Source: Uliginosibacterium sp.
Lineage (GTDB): Bacteria; Pseudomonadota; Gammaproteobacteria; Burkholderiales; Rhodocyclaceae
DNA: 64,000 nt
NCBI GenBank assembly: GCA_016718265.1
Contig: JADKDZ010000008.1
Coordinates: forward strand, 84,688 to 148,687
Direction: 5' to 3'
Position numbers and translations under genes: made by a program
Shown here: piece after piece, positions 25,826-35,150 of the stretch
How positions within the stretch are numbered: the stretch's first letter is position 1
Layout: the number at the start of each line of letters is the position of its first letter
The notes under the pieces: model-generated
The model's input: only the letters and a program-made list of their open reading frames with translations
The model's database searches: none
Told to the model about the DNA's origin: nothing

Positions 25826-27324
25826 CGTCCCCACTGGCTTCCGCCATCATGGCGCTGATTCGTGCCGAAGGCGGTGATCCCAAGCGCGTTTGCGCGGATT
25901 CCCGCAAAGTACTGCCCGGCGATGTGTTTCTTGCCTACCCGGGCCATGCGAGCGACGGGCGCCGCTACATTCGCGACGCCATTGAAAAAGGCGCCGCGGC
26001 CGTGCTCTGGGAGCGCGAAGGTTTCGAATGGGATCCCTCTTTGCAGGTCGCAAATTTGCCCGTAGACCGGCTGCGCTGGTTGGTGAGCGACATTGCGGAC
26101 GAAGTATGTGGGAGACCCTCTGATCGTCTCTGGATGGTTGGCGTGACGGGCACCAACGGCAAAACCTCGGTATCCCAGTGGGTGGCCAGGGCGTTCAATA
26201 CACTGGGGCGGCGTTGTGCTGTGGTGGGCACGATGGGCTCTGGCTTTCCAGGGCGTTTGAGTGATGCACTGAATACGACGCCCGACGCTATCGCGCTGCA
26301 GCAAGACCTTGCAGCATTTCTTGAGCAAGGCGCCGATGCCGTGGCAATGGAAGTGTCGTCGATTGGTCTTGACCAGGGCCGTGTCGCCGGTATCCGGATG
26401 GATGTCGCAGTGTTCACCAATCTCACGCGCGACCATCTTGATTACCACCACTCGATGGAAGCCTACGCCGCCGCGAAGGCCAGGTTGTTTGATCTGCCCG
26501 GACTCAAGTCCGTCATTCTGAATTTCGACGACCTGATGGGCGTTGTCCAGGCCCGCAAAATGGCGGAGCGGAATCTTGACGTCATTGGCTACACCTTGAT
26601 ACCCGATAATGCGACGGCGGCGCCTGCCAGCCGCGTGCTTATTGCCGATCAACTGCACGCGACGGCGCATGGCATGCGGTTCGTGGTGTGCTGTGAAGGC
26701 AAGCAAGCATCCATGTCAGTCGGGCTTGTCGGGCAATTCAATGTATCGAACCTGTTGGCCGTTATCGCCGTCTTGATGGAGTCTGGATTCAGTTTTGAAC
26801 AAGCGATTGAAACCACCTCGGCCCTGACCCCTCCTGAAGGGCGTATGCAGACCTTGGGTGGCATTGGCGAGCCGATGGTCGTGGTCGACTATGCCCACAC
26901 CCCCGATGCCCTGGAGCAGGCCTTGCTGGCGCTCAAGAATACCGTGGCGTCGCGCCAGGGAAAACTCTGCTGCGTCTTTGGCTGCGGGGGTGATCGCGAT
27001 CCCGGTAAGCGACCGCTGATGGGGGAGGTCGCCTCGCGGCTAGCCCAGCGGACGATCATTACCAGCGATAACCCGCGTAGTGAAGATCCTGCTCAGATCA
27101 TTCTCCAGGTGCGTGAGGGCGCGCCATGCGCAGAAGAGATCCCGGACCGGGCGATCGCTATACGTCAGGCGATTCTGTCTGCGCATGCCAATGACGTTGT
27201 GTTGGTGGCTGGGAAAGGGCATGAGACTTACCAGGAAGTGGCGGGACTGCGACAGCACTTTAGTGACGCTGAACACGCGACTGCTGCACTCAAGGCATGG
27301 CGCGAAGGGCAGGGAGAGCGATGA
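25822..27324 (+). CDS. murE: UDP-MurNAc-tripeptide synthetase MurE (meso-DAP adding)
   Basis: Adds the third amino acid to UDP-MurNAc-L-Ala-D-Glu. 500 residues, three Mur-ligase domains. ATP loop GTNGKTS (Lys114) and the substrate-specificity motif DNPRSEDP (from Asp416), which marks meso-diaminopimelate over lysine. The carbamylated-lysine region is YAAAKARLFD. Starts with GTG overlapping ftsI; its stop overlaps the murF ATG. Confidence 0.95.
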   Translation: MTSPLASAIMALIRAEGGDPKRVCADSRKVLPGDVFLAYPGHASDGRRYIRDAIEKGAAAVLWEREGFEWDPSLQVANLPVDRLRWLVSDIADEVCGRPSDRLWMVGVTGTNGKTSVSQWVARAFNTLGRRCAVVGTMGSGFPGRLSDALNTTPDAIALQQDLAAFLEQGADAVAMEVSSIGLDQGRVAGIRMDVAVFTNLTRDHLDYHHSMEAYAAAKARLFDLPGLKSVILNFDDLMGVVQARKMAERNLDVIGYTLIPDNATAAPASRVLIADQLHATAHGMRFVVCCEGKQASMSVGLVGQFNVSNLLAVIAVLMESGFSFEQAIETTSALTPPEGRMQTLGGIGEPMVVVDYAHTPDALEQALLALKNTVASRQGKLCCVFGCGGDRDPGKRPLMGEVASRLAQRTIITSDNPRSEDPAQIILQVREGAPCAEEIPDRAIAIRQAILSAHANDVVLVAGKGHETYQEVAGLRQHFSDAEHATAALKAWREGQGER

Positions 27325-28709
27325 TGATGCGGATGCGCGATGTGGCTGCGGCCGTGGGCGGCCTGTTGCAGGGCGACGACGTCAGCTTCTCTGCGGTCAG
27401 CACCGATACACGCGGCGACCTCAGCAATCAGCTCTTTGTAGCCTTGCGTGGCGAGCGCTTTGATGCGCACGCATTTCTGGCTGACGCTGCAGCGCAAGGT
27501 GCTGCCGGCGCGATCGTTGAAAGAACTGCCGATCTCTCATGTATGCCAATAGGCTTTCCTGTCGTACTTGTGGAGGACAGTCGCCTGGCGCTTGGCGCAC
27601 TTTCGGCCAACTGGCGCGAGCGTTTTTCCCTGCCCTTGATCGGCATCACGGGCAGCAATGGCAAGACCACTGTCAAAGAGATGTGCGCGGCAATCCTGCG
27701 GGCGCACTACCTGACGGCCCCGGATACCGTGCTGGCGACGCAGGGCAACCTGAATAACGATATTGGCTTGCCCTTGATGCTGCTGCGCTTGCGCAGCCAG
27801 CACCGGGCGGCTGTCATAGAGATGGGAATGAATCACCCCGGGGAGATTGCGTACCTGGCCAAGCTTGCAGCGCCAACCGTTGCTGTCGTGACGAATGCGC
27901 AACGTGCGCACCTGGCCGGCATGGGCGCGTTGGAAGCGGTGGCGCGGGAGAAGGGCGCAATACTGGCTGCGCTGCGCACAGACGGTGTGGCGGTTATCAA
28001 CGCGGACGATCCTCACAGCAGCTATTGGCGCGACCAATGCAAGGATGTCGAGTACCTGAGTTTCGGCTTCGACGCAAGCGCCGCCGTGCGGGTTAGATTC
28101 GACCCGCTTGCTTTCGGTAGTCGCGTGATACTGACGACGCCCGGCGGAGAAGTGGTTTTTCAACTCGATATTCCCGGTGCTCATAATGTCTGCAATGCCG
28201 CAGCTGCCGCTGCTGCGACACTCGCGGCGGGGGTGCCGCTGGAGGCTGTAGCGCGTGGCCTGGATAACTTCTCCGGGGCCAAGGGACGTCTGCAGGTTCG
28301 TCAGGCCAAGTCCGGTGCGATCGTGCTGGACGACACTTACAACGCAAATCCGGATTCGGTCAGGGCCGCTATTGATGTGCTTGCGGCGTCTGCCGGTAGA
28401 AAGATTCTGGTACTCGGCGACATGGGTGAGATTGGCGAAATGAGTGCGCAGTACCACGATGAGATTGGTGGGTACGCAAAAAGCCAGGGCATTGATCGTT
28501 TATTTGCGCTGGGGGAACACAGCGCACTGGCCGCGCGGAATTTCGGCCCAGGGGGGGAGCACTTTGACTCCGTGACCGCGCTTGTCGCGGCACTTGAGCC
28601 CGCCCTGGCGCGTGATCTCGTTGTTCTGATCAAAGGTTCGCGCTTCATGCGCATGGAGCGGGTGTCCGATGCACTATCGGTCTCGCCAGACTATACGGAT
28701 AAGGCATAA
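27321..28709 (+). CDS. murF: UDP-MurNAc-tripeptide D-Ala-D-Ala ligase MurF
   Basis: Adds the D-Ala-D-Ala dipeptide to complete the stem peptide precursor. 462 residues with ATP loop GITGSNGKTTVKEM, LNNDIGLPLMLL, EMGMNHPGEIAYL and LDDTYNANPDSVRAAID. The start region has three consecutive ATG codons (27321, 27324, 27327); the first overlaps the murE stop and lies 2 bases after AGGGAGAG, so any of them could be used. The start at 27297 would overlap murE more and lacks such a site. Confidence 0.94.
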   Translation: MMMRMRDVAAAVGGLLQGDDVSFSAVSTDTRGDLSNQLFVALRGERFDAHAFLADAAAQGAAGAIVERTADLSCMPIGFPVVLVEDSRLALGALSANWRERFSLPLIGITGSNGKTTVKEMCAAILRAHYLTAPDTVLATQGNLNNDIGLPLMLLRLRSQHRAAVIEMGMNHPGEIAYLAKLAAPTVAVVTNAQRAHLAGMGALEAVAREKGAILAALRTDGVAVINADDPHSSYWRDQCKDVEYLSFGFDASAAVRVRFDPLAFGSRVILTTPGGEVVFQLDIPGAHNVCNAAAAAAATLAAGVPLEAVARGLDNFSGAKGRLQVRQAKSGAIVLDDTYNANPDSVRAAIDVLAASAGRKILVLGDMGEIGEMSAQYHDEIGGYAKSQGIDRLFALGEHSALAARNFGPGGEHFDSVTALVAALEPALARDLVVLIKGSRFMRMERVSDALSVSPDYTDKA

Positions 28710-28711
28710 CG

Positions 28712-29800
28712 ATGCTACTTAAACTGGCGCTCTGGTTTGGGCAAGACATTCGCGCGTTCAATGTGTTTGGGTACATCACGCTCCGGACCATGCTGGCGGC
28801 GCTGACTGCATTGGTCATCTCCTTCATTTTTGGCCCGGGCCTGATCAGATGGCTGGCAGCGAAGAAGATCGGTCAGGCCGTGCGTGATGACGGCCCCAAG
28901 TCGCATCTGACCAAAGCCGGTACGCCCACCATGGGCGGCGCGCTGATCCTGATTGCGGTGACCATCACGACGCTGCTGTGGGGTGACTGGAGCAACCGTT
29001 ACATTTGGGTTGTGCTGGCGGTTACGCTCGGGTTTGGCGCGGTGGGCTGGGTAGACGATTGGCGCAAGGTGGTGAATCGCGATCCCAAGGGTCTGGCCAG
29101 TCGCTGGAAGTACTTCTGGACCTCAGCGATTGCTGCAGGCGCCGCGATTTATCTGGGCGTGACCGCCAGTAACCCGGCGCAAACCGAGCTGATCGTGCCG
29201 TTCTTCAAGACGCTGGCCTATCCTCTTGGAGTCTATGGCTTCATGGCATTGACTTACTTCGTCATCAATGGCACCAGCCATGCCGTCAACCTCACCGATG
29301 GCCTGGATGGCTTGGCGATCATGCCGACGGTGATGGTCGCTGCGGCCTTGGCGATATTTGCCTATGTGGCCGGACACGTCGGGTTCTCAAAATACCTGGC
29401 ACTGCCCTATGTGCCCGGGGCCGGCGAGCTGGCGGTGTTCTGTGGTGCCATGGCCGGAGCCGGTCTGGGCTTTCTGTGGTTTAACGTGTACCCGGCAGAA
29501 GTGTTTATGGGTGACGTTGGCGCGCTCGCACTGGGCGCGGCGCTGGGAACCGTCGCAGTCATCGTACGCCAGGAAATCGTGCTGTTCATCATGGGTGGTT
29601 TGTTTGTCGCCGAGACCTTGTCTGTCATGTTGCAGGTGGCGTATTTCAAATGGACAGGTGGCAAGCGGATCTTTCGCATGGCGCCTCTTCACCACCATTA
29701 CGAGCTTGGCGGATGGAAGGAGACCCAGGTCGTTGTGCGTTTCTGGATCATCACCCTGATGCTGGTGTTGTTCGGTTTGTCGACGCTCAAGCTGCGGTGA
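28712..29800 (+). CDS. mraY: Phospho-MurNAc-pentapeptide translocase MraY
   Basis: Transfers phospho-MurNAc-pentapeptide to undecaprenyl phosphate, giving lipid I. 362 residues with about ten transmembrane helices. Signatures: TPTMGGALIL, the aspartates in GWVDDWRKV, NLTDGLDGLAIMP, and the C-terminal MAPLHHHYELGGWKETQVVVRFWI. It begins 2 bases past the murF stop. Confidence 0.96.
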   Translation: MLLKLALWFGQDIRAFNVFGYITLRTMLAALTALVISFIFGPGLIRWLAAKKIGQAVRDDGPKSHLTKAGTPTMGGALILIAVTITTLLWGDWSNRYIWVVLAVTLGFGAVGWVDDWRKVVNRDPKGLASRWKYFWTSAIAAGAAIYLGVTASNPAQTELIVPFFKTLAYPLGVYGFMALTYFVINGTSHAVNLTDGLDGLAIMPTVMVAAALAIFAYVAGHVGFSKYLALPYVPGAGELAVFCGAMAGAGLGFLWFNVYPAEVFMGDVGALALGAALGTVAVIVRQEIVLFIMGGLFVAETLSVMLQVAYFKWTGGKRIFRMAPLHHHYELGGWKETQVVVRFWIITLMLVLFGLSTLKLR

Positions 29801-29813
29801 GAAAGTCTCGTTG

Positions 29814-31208
29814 ATGCTGTATCCAGAACAGTCCTTTCTTGTGCTCGGGCTCGGAGAGTCGGGGCTTGCCATGGCGTCCTGGCTGACACGACAAGGGGCT
29901 CGGGTGAGGATTGCGGACACGCGCGAAGCTCCGCCCGGAATCGCGCAGTTGCAGACAGAATGCCCGCGGGCGCAGATTGTGTGCGGGGCGTTCACCGATG
30001 AGTTGCTGGCAGGCGTCTCCGTCCTTGCCCTGAGCCCAGGCATTTCGATCGACCTCCCGATCGTGCAACGTGCGCGTGCCGTCGGGCTGCGAGTTACCGG
30101 TGAAATCGAGTTGTTTGTCGACGCGCTGACGCTGCTCGGATTGCGTCAACGATGCCATGTGCTCGCCATTACGGGAACAAACGGAAAGACAACGACGACC
30201 GCCCTGACAGCGGCCTTGCTGAATGAGGCCGGACTTGACGCGGTCGCGGCGGGTAACATTTCGCCCGCGGCACTGTCGGCGCTCATGTCCCGCCTCGATA
30301 CCGGAGTGCTTCCCCAGGCATGGGTGCTTGAGCTGTCAAGTTTTCAACTTGAGACCACCACAGCACTTAACGCCGACGCGGCCGCTATGCTGAACGTGAC
30401 GGACGACCATCTGGATCGTCACGGTGATCTAGGCGCATATGCACGCGCCAAGGCCATGATTTTCAACGGCGCCAAGTCGGTCGTCGTTAACCGCGATGAC
30501 CCGTGGGTCATGGAAATGGCGCGGTGTGGCAAACCGGCCGAACGACTGGTCTCGTTCGGGCTCAATCTTCCCGAGGCAGGCCACTACGGGATTCGGAATC
30601 TTGCGGGTGACACCTGGCTGGTCTGCGGCAGCAAGGCGCTGATGGCGCGGGGGGACTTGCGACTGGCTGGCGACCACAACGTTGCCAACGCTCTTGCAGC
30701 GGTAGCCTTGTGCGAGTCGATCGGCGTACCGTCAGATCGTTTGCTTGTTGGGCTGAAGTCCTTCAAGGGCCTGCCCCATCGCGTGGAGTGGGTCGCGTCC
30801 AGCGGTGACGGCGTGGATTATTTTGACGACTCAAAAGGCACCAACGTCGGGGCTACGCTGGCTGCATTGCAGGGGTTGGGGCGCAAAGTGGTGTTGATCG
30901 CCGGTGGAGATGGCAAGGGACAAGATTTCTCGCCCTTACGCGACGCTTTTCGCGAACATGCCCGTGCGGTCGTTTTGATCGGGCGTGATGCGCGACGAAT
31001 CCAGCAGGAGACCGCCAACGCTGAGACGGCATTCGTGCAGGCGCCAGACATGGACGAGGCGGTTCGCCTCGCCAGCGAACGTGCGCTGCCCGGCGATGCG
31101 GTGCTGCTGTCACCCGCGTGTGCAAGCCTGGATATGTTCCGCAACTATGCACATCGTGCCGAAGTCTTCATCTCAGCGGTGAAGGCCTTGCCTGGCATCC
31201 GATCATGA
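29814..31208 (+). CDS. murD: UDP-MurNAc-L-Ala D-glutamate ligase MurD
   Basis: Adds D-glutamate to UDP-MurNAc-L-alanine. 464 residues: N-terminal Rossmann motif VLGLGESGLAMASWL, ATP loop TGTNGKTTTTAL, NVTDDHLDRHG, GDHNVANALAAVALC and FDDSKGTNVGATLAAL are diagnostic. The ATG at 29814 is preferred over the TTG immediately before it. Its end overlaps the possible early start of ftsW. Confidence 0.95.
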   Translation: MLYPEQSFLVLGLGESGLAMASWLTRQGARVRIADTREAPPGIAQLQTECPRAQIVCGAFTDELLAGVSVLALSPGISIDLPIVQRARAVGLRVTGEIELFVDALTLLGLRQRCHVLAITGTNGKTTTTALTAALLNEAGLDAVAAGNISPAALSALMSRLDTGVLPQAWVLELSSFQLETTTALNADAAAMLNVTDDHLDRHGDLGAYARAKAMIFNGAKSVVVNRDDPWVMEMARCGKPAERLVSFGLNLPEAGHYGIRNLAGDTWLVCGSKALMARGDLRLAGDHNVANALAAVALCESIGVPSDRLLVGLKSFKGLPHRVEWVASSGDGVDYFDDSKGTNVGATLAALQGLGRKVVLIAGGDGKGQDFSPLRDAFREHARAVVLIGRDARRIQQETANAETAFVQAPDMDEAVRLASERALPGDAVLLSPACASLDMFRNYAHRAEVFISAVKALPGIRS

Positions 31209-31219
31209 AAGGCGGATTG

Positions 31220-32473
31220 ATGACTTCGTGGTTCCCCAGGTTCGGCCGCAACGAGGTCAATCAACGGCTGAGTGGTGCCCATCAGGTGGCAGAGCTCGAC
31301 GGCGTGCTGTTCTGGTCGGCTGCGCTACTCTTGCTGTTCGGCCTGGTCATGGTGTATTCGTCTTCGATTGCTGTGGCTGAAGGCAGCCGGATGACTGCCC
31401 ACCAGCCGCACTTCTATCTTATTCGGCATGCCATATTCATGGTCCTGGCGCTTGTCGCCGGGGCAATTGCATTCCAGATTCCAATGCGGACCTGGCAGTC
31501 CTGGGCGCCCTACCTGTTTCTCGTTGCGTTGCTCTTGCTTGTAGCCGTGTTGATTCCTCATGTCGGGCGTGAGGTCAATGGCGCGAGACGCTGGATTCCG
31601 ATAGGTTTCATCAATCTTCAGCCATCGGAACTCATGAAACTTTTTGTCGCGCTCTACGCAGCGGATTACACGGCGCGCAAGCTGCCGTTGATGAAGAGCT
31701 TTCGGCACGCGTTTGCGCCCATGGCGATCACGATTCTTCTGGTGGGTTTCCTGCTGTTGCGCGAGCCAGACTTTGGCGCTTTCGTGGTCATCTGCTGCAT
31801 CGCTTTTGGAGTGCTGTTCCTCGGGGGGCTGAATGCCCGGATTTTTGCGCTGCTGACGGTGGTCGCGATTATCGGTTTTGTTCTGCTGATCTGGCTCTCG
31901 CCGTATCGTCGTGATCGGCTGTTCAATTTCGTCGATCCCTGGAAAGATCCGTTAGGAAGTGGCTATCAGCTGTCGCATGCGCTGATTGCCTTCGGGCGCG
32001 GAGAGTGGTTCGGCGTAGGCCTGGGCGCCAGCGTCGAGAAACTGTTCTATCTGCCCGAAGCCCACACAGACTTCCTTCTCGCAGTGATCGCGGAGGAGCT
32101 AGGCTTCATCGGCGTTGTCTGTGTCATCGTTCTGTTTGGCTTTCTCGTGCACCGTGCATTTGCGATTGCCAAGCGTGCCCACACGCTGGAGAAGCACTTT
32201 GCGGGACTTGTCGCCCAAGGCATCGGCTTGTGGATGGGCGTGCAGTCGTTCATAAATATGGGTGTCAACATGGGCTTGCTGCCGACGAAGGGGCTTACCC
32301 TTCCCCTGATGAGTTACGGGGGCTCGGGCATCGTCGCGAATTGCCTGGCCTTGGCGGTGCTGCTGCGGATCGACTGGGAGAACCGGCAGATGGCGAGGGG
32401 TACCGCACTCAGCACATTTGATACCGCGCCGGTCGGCCGTCATCGCACGCAACGGCATCCGGGGGGGGATTGA
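31220..32473 (+). CDS. ftsW: Septal peptidoglycan glycosyltransferase FtsW
   Basis: A SEDS-family polymerase that makes septal glycan strands with FtsI. 417 residues, about ten membrane helices. Conserved segments: GLVMVYSSS, GREVNGARRWIPIG, LQPSELMKL, LREPDFG, EAHTDFLLAVIAEELGF and LPLMSYGGSGIVANC. ATG 31220 has AAAGG 7 bases upstream; an alternative ATG at 31205 overlaps the murD stop (ATGA) but has no ribosome site. The far-upstream start at 31118 lies inside murD and is unlikely. Confidence 0.94.
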   Translation: MTSWFPRFGRNEVNQRLSGAHQVAELDGVLFWSAALLLLFGLVMVYSSSIAVAEGSRMTAHQPHFYLIRHAIFMVLALVAGAIAFQIPMRTWQSWAPYLFLVALLLLVAVLIPHVGREVNGARRWIPIGFINLQPSELMKLFVALYAADYTARKLPLMKSFRHAFAPMAITILLVGFLLLREPDFGAFVVICCIAFGVLFLGGLNARIFALLTVVAIIGFVLLIWLSPYRRDRLFNFVDPWKDPLGSGYQLSHALIAFGRGEWFGVGLGASVEKLFYLPEAHTDFLLAVIAEELGFIGVVCVIVLFGFLVHRAFAIAKRAHTLEKHFAGLVAQGIGLWMGVQSFINMGVNMGLLPTKGLTLPLMSYGGSGIVANCLALAVLLRIDWENRQMARGTALSTFDTAPVGRHRTQRHPGGD

Positions 32474-33537
32474 TGCCAACACTACTGGTCATGGCAGGCG
32501 GAACCGGCGGGCACATCTATCCTGGTATCGCGGTGGCAGAGGTCTTGCGCAGCCGTGGCTGGCAGATCGCCTGGATGGGTAATGCGAATGGAATGGAAGG
32601 ACGTCTGGTTCCCCCTCATGGCTATGATTGCGCCTGGATTCAGTTCGGCGCATTGCGGGGCAAGGGCTTGGCGCGGCTGATATCGCTTCCCCTCAATCTC
32701 TGCCGCGGGTTTTGGCAGGCATGGCGCGCGTTGCGTCGTGTGAGGCCCGACGTTGTGCTTGGCATGGGCGGATATGTTTCATTCCCCGGTGGCGTGATGT
32801 CGCGCTTGATGGGGATCCCACTTGTACTGCACGAGCAGAACTCGGTTGCGGGCCTGGCGAACAGAGGCTTGGCGAAGATCGCAACACGAATTCTGTGTGG
32901 ATTTCCGGGCGTGTTTCGGGACGGGGTGTGGACCGGTAATCCTGTTCGTGCCGACATTGCGGGGCAAGCCGAGCCCCTGCAGCGTTACGCGGCCCGGGAG
33001 TCAGCGCCAATCAGTGTGCTGGTCGTGGGGGGCTCTTTGGGCGCGCAGGTGCTGAATACTGTGGTGCCGCAGGCGTTGAGATTGATCCCGGTTGCGTCTC
33101 GGCCTAAGGTCGTTCACCAAGCGGGGAGCAAGCAGTTCGAGGCGCTGCAGCTGGCGTATCGCGACGCTGGGGTGGAAGGCGAGCTTCTGGATTTCATCGA
33201 GAACATGGCCGAGCGCTATGCACAGGCCGATCTGGTGATCTGCCGCGCTGGTGCGTTGACGGTTGCGGAGTTGGCAGCCGTGGGCGTGGCAAGCATCCTG
33301 GTGCCTTTCCCGCACGCCGTCGACGACCACCAGACTTCCAACGCGGGATTTCTTGTCGAGGCGGGGGCGGCAGCGATCATCCCGCAGTCTGAACTGACGC
33401 CAGAGAGGCTTGCGGAGCAGCTGCGCACGATGGACCGCGCGAGCTTGCTTGCTCAAGCGAATCAGGCCCGAGAATTGGCGCGTCCGGACGCCGCGGACGC
33501 TGTGGCAGATGTTTGCCAATCCTTGTGCGGCAAGTGA
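32473..33537 (+). CDS. murG: Lipid II synthase MurG
   Basis: Adds GlcNAc from UDP-GlcNAc to lipid I on the inner membrane face. 354 residues, GT-B fold: AGGTGGHIYPGIAVA near the N-terminus, GMGGYVSFPGGV, LHEQNSVAGLANR, VVGGSLGAQVLN, and the donor site ICRAGALTVAELAAVGVASILVPFPHAVDDHQTSNA. The ATG lies at the ftsW stop (shared base), after a long G run that serves as ribosome site. Confidence 0.95.
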   Translation: MPTLLVMAGGTGGHIYPGIAVAEVLRSRGWQIAWMGNANGMEGRLVPPHGYDCAWIQFGALRGKGLARLISLPLNLCRGFWQAWRALRRVRPDVVLGMGGYVSFPGGVMSRLMGIPLVLHEQNSVAGLANRGLAKIATRILCGFPGVFRDGVWTGNPVRADIAGQAEPLQRYAARESAPISVLVVGGSLGAQVLNTVVPQALRLIPVASRPKVVHQAGSKQFEALQLAYRDAGVEGELLDFIENMAERYAQADLVICRAGALTVAELAAVGVASILVPFPHAVDDHQTSNAGFLVEAGAAAIIPQSELTPERLAEQLRTMDRASLLAQANQARELARPDAADAVADVCQSLCGK

Positions 33538-33754
33538 AAGACGTGCTTTGTGCCTCGCAGAATGGCTTGCGGCTGTGCGGATGGCTCGCCAAGCCCCGCC
33601 GCAGGCCACGGAGAGCCTGTTCTGGTTGGCGTCAAGACGTGTGCTGCAGCACGAAATTTGTGACACTGATGCATTTATGGGTACCGCACGTAAAAATGAC
33701 TAATTCGGTTGGTGGATACAAACGCTGCTCCCGCAGGGGAAGCAAGGCCTCGCG
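33538..33754 (+). other. Unusual 217-base gap between murG and murC
   Basis: The only substantial gap between murE-ddl genes in this cluster. It contains short frames (for example 33513-33758) without recognisable domains and a locally AT-rich patch (33650-33720). No hairpin terminator or convincing promoter was found. It may hold an internal promoter or a decayed gene. Confidence 0.4.
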
Positions 33755-35149
33755 ATGAAACATAAGGTCAAACACATTCACTTCGTGGGGATCGGTGGCG
33801 CGGGGATGAGTGGTATTGCAGAGGTGATGTGCAATCTCGGCTACTCGGTGAGCGGCTCCGACCTTGCCGCGGGCTCCGTGACCCGCCGGCTGGAAGCCAA
33901 GGGGATCAAGATCTGCATCGGCCACGCGTCCGAGAACGTAGCCGGTGCTGACGCAATCGTGGTGTCTACCGCCGTAAAGGGGGATAACCCCGAAGTGATT
34001 CAGGCGCGTGCCAGGCAAATTCCAGTCGTCCCGCGTGCGCAGATGCTGGCCGAGTTGATGCGCCTCAAGCAGGGGGTGGCGATTGCCGGGACACACGGCA
34101 AAACAACAACGACAAGTCTGGTGGCCAGTATTCTCGCAGAGGGTCGCCTCGACCCGACCTTTGTCATTGGCGGGCGGCTCAATTCCGCGGGAGCTAATGC
34201 GAAGCTCGGAAGTGGAGATTTTCTGGTTGCGGAAGCAGACGAGTCGGATGCGTCTTTCCTGTTTTTGAATCCTGTGGTGTCGGTGGTGACCAACATCGAT
34301 GCCGATCACATGGAAACCTACGGGCATGATTTTGCCCGCCTGCGACAGGCGTTTGTCGACTTCCTGCATCGCCTGCCTTTCTATGGCGTTGCGGTGCTAT
34401 GTGCCGATGATCCCCATGTGCGCGAGATCATTCCGTTTGTGTCAAAGCAGATCGTCCGTTACGGGACGGATGCTTCAGCACATGTGCAAGCTGAGAATAT
34501 CCGGGCCGTTGGTGCACAAATGCATTTTGACTGCGTGCGACGCAATGGCAGCGAATCGCGTATGGCCGTCGTGCTGAACCTCCCTGGCAAGCATAATGTG
34601 CTGAACGCGCTTGCTGCCATCGCGGTTGCCTCCGAGCTCGGGGTGGATGACAAGGCTATTCTGACCGCACTCGCTGAGTTCAATGGCGTGGGGCGCCGGT
34701 TCCAGCGGTATGGGGAAGTTCCTTTGCCTGCGGGCGGGAGTTTTACCCTGATTGATGACTACGGACATCATCCCGTGGAGATGGCCGCAACCTTGTCTGC
34801 GGCGCGTGGCGCGTTTCCGGAACGCCGACTGCTTCTTGCATTTCAGCCACATCGCTACACCCGCACGCGGGATTGTTTCGACGACTTCGTGAAAGTGCTG
34901 GGAACGGTAGATGCCCTGTTGCTGGCCGAAGTCTATGCGGCGGGTGAGGCGCCTATCGTGGCGGCTGATGGACGTTCGATCGCCCGCGCTTTGCGCGTTG
35001 CCGGGAAGGTTGAGCCCGTGTTTGTTGAAGATATTGCGGAGATGCCCTCGCAAATCATGAAATGCGCTGAGCCCGGCGATGTCGTGATTACCATGGGAGC
35101 GGGTTCCATCGGCAGTGTCCCCGGCAAGCTCGTGGCAACAGATATATGA
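33755..35149 (+). CDS. murC: UDP-N-acetylmuramate L-alanine ligase MurC
   Basis: Adds the first amino acid to UDP-MurNAc. 464 residues: HFVGIGGAGMSGIAEVM at the N-terminus, ATP loop AGTHGKTTTTSL, EADESDASFLFLNP, NIDADHMETYGHD, GKHNVLNALAAIAVA, and DDYGHHPVEMAATL. All three Mur-ligase domains are intact. The ATG at 33755 is the first plausible start in frame. It ends one base before the ddl ATG. Confidence 0.95.
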   Translation: MKHKVKHIHFVGIGGAGMSGIAEVMCNLGYSVSGSDLAAGSVTRRLEAKGIKICIGHASENVAGADAIVVSTAVKGDNPEVIQARARQIPVVPRAQMLAELMRLKQGVAIAGTHGKTTTTSLVASILAEGRLDPTFVIGGRLNSAGANAKLGSGDFLVAEADESDASFLFLNPVVSVVTNIDADHMETYGHDFARLRQAFVDFLHRLPFYGVAVLCADDPHVREIIPFVSKQIVRYGTDASAHVQAENIRAVGAQMHFDCVRRNGSESRMAVVLNLPGKHNVLNALAAIAVASELGVDDKAILTALAEFNGVGRRFQRYGEVPLPAGGSFTLIDDYGHHPVEMAATLSAARGAFPERRLLLAFQPHRYTRTRDCFDDFVKVLGTVDALLLAEVYAAGEAPIVAADGRSIARALRVAGKVEPVFVEDIAEMPSQIMKCAEPGDVVITMGAGSIGSVPGKLVATDI

Positions 35150-35150
35150 C

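Noticed and set aside
33513..33758. 81-codon frame in the murG-murC gap
   Set aside because: No ribosome site, no domain and Arg/Cys-rich composition typical of random frames.
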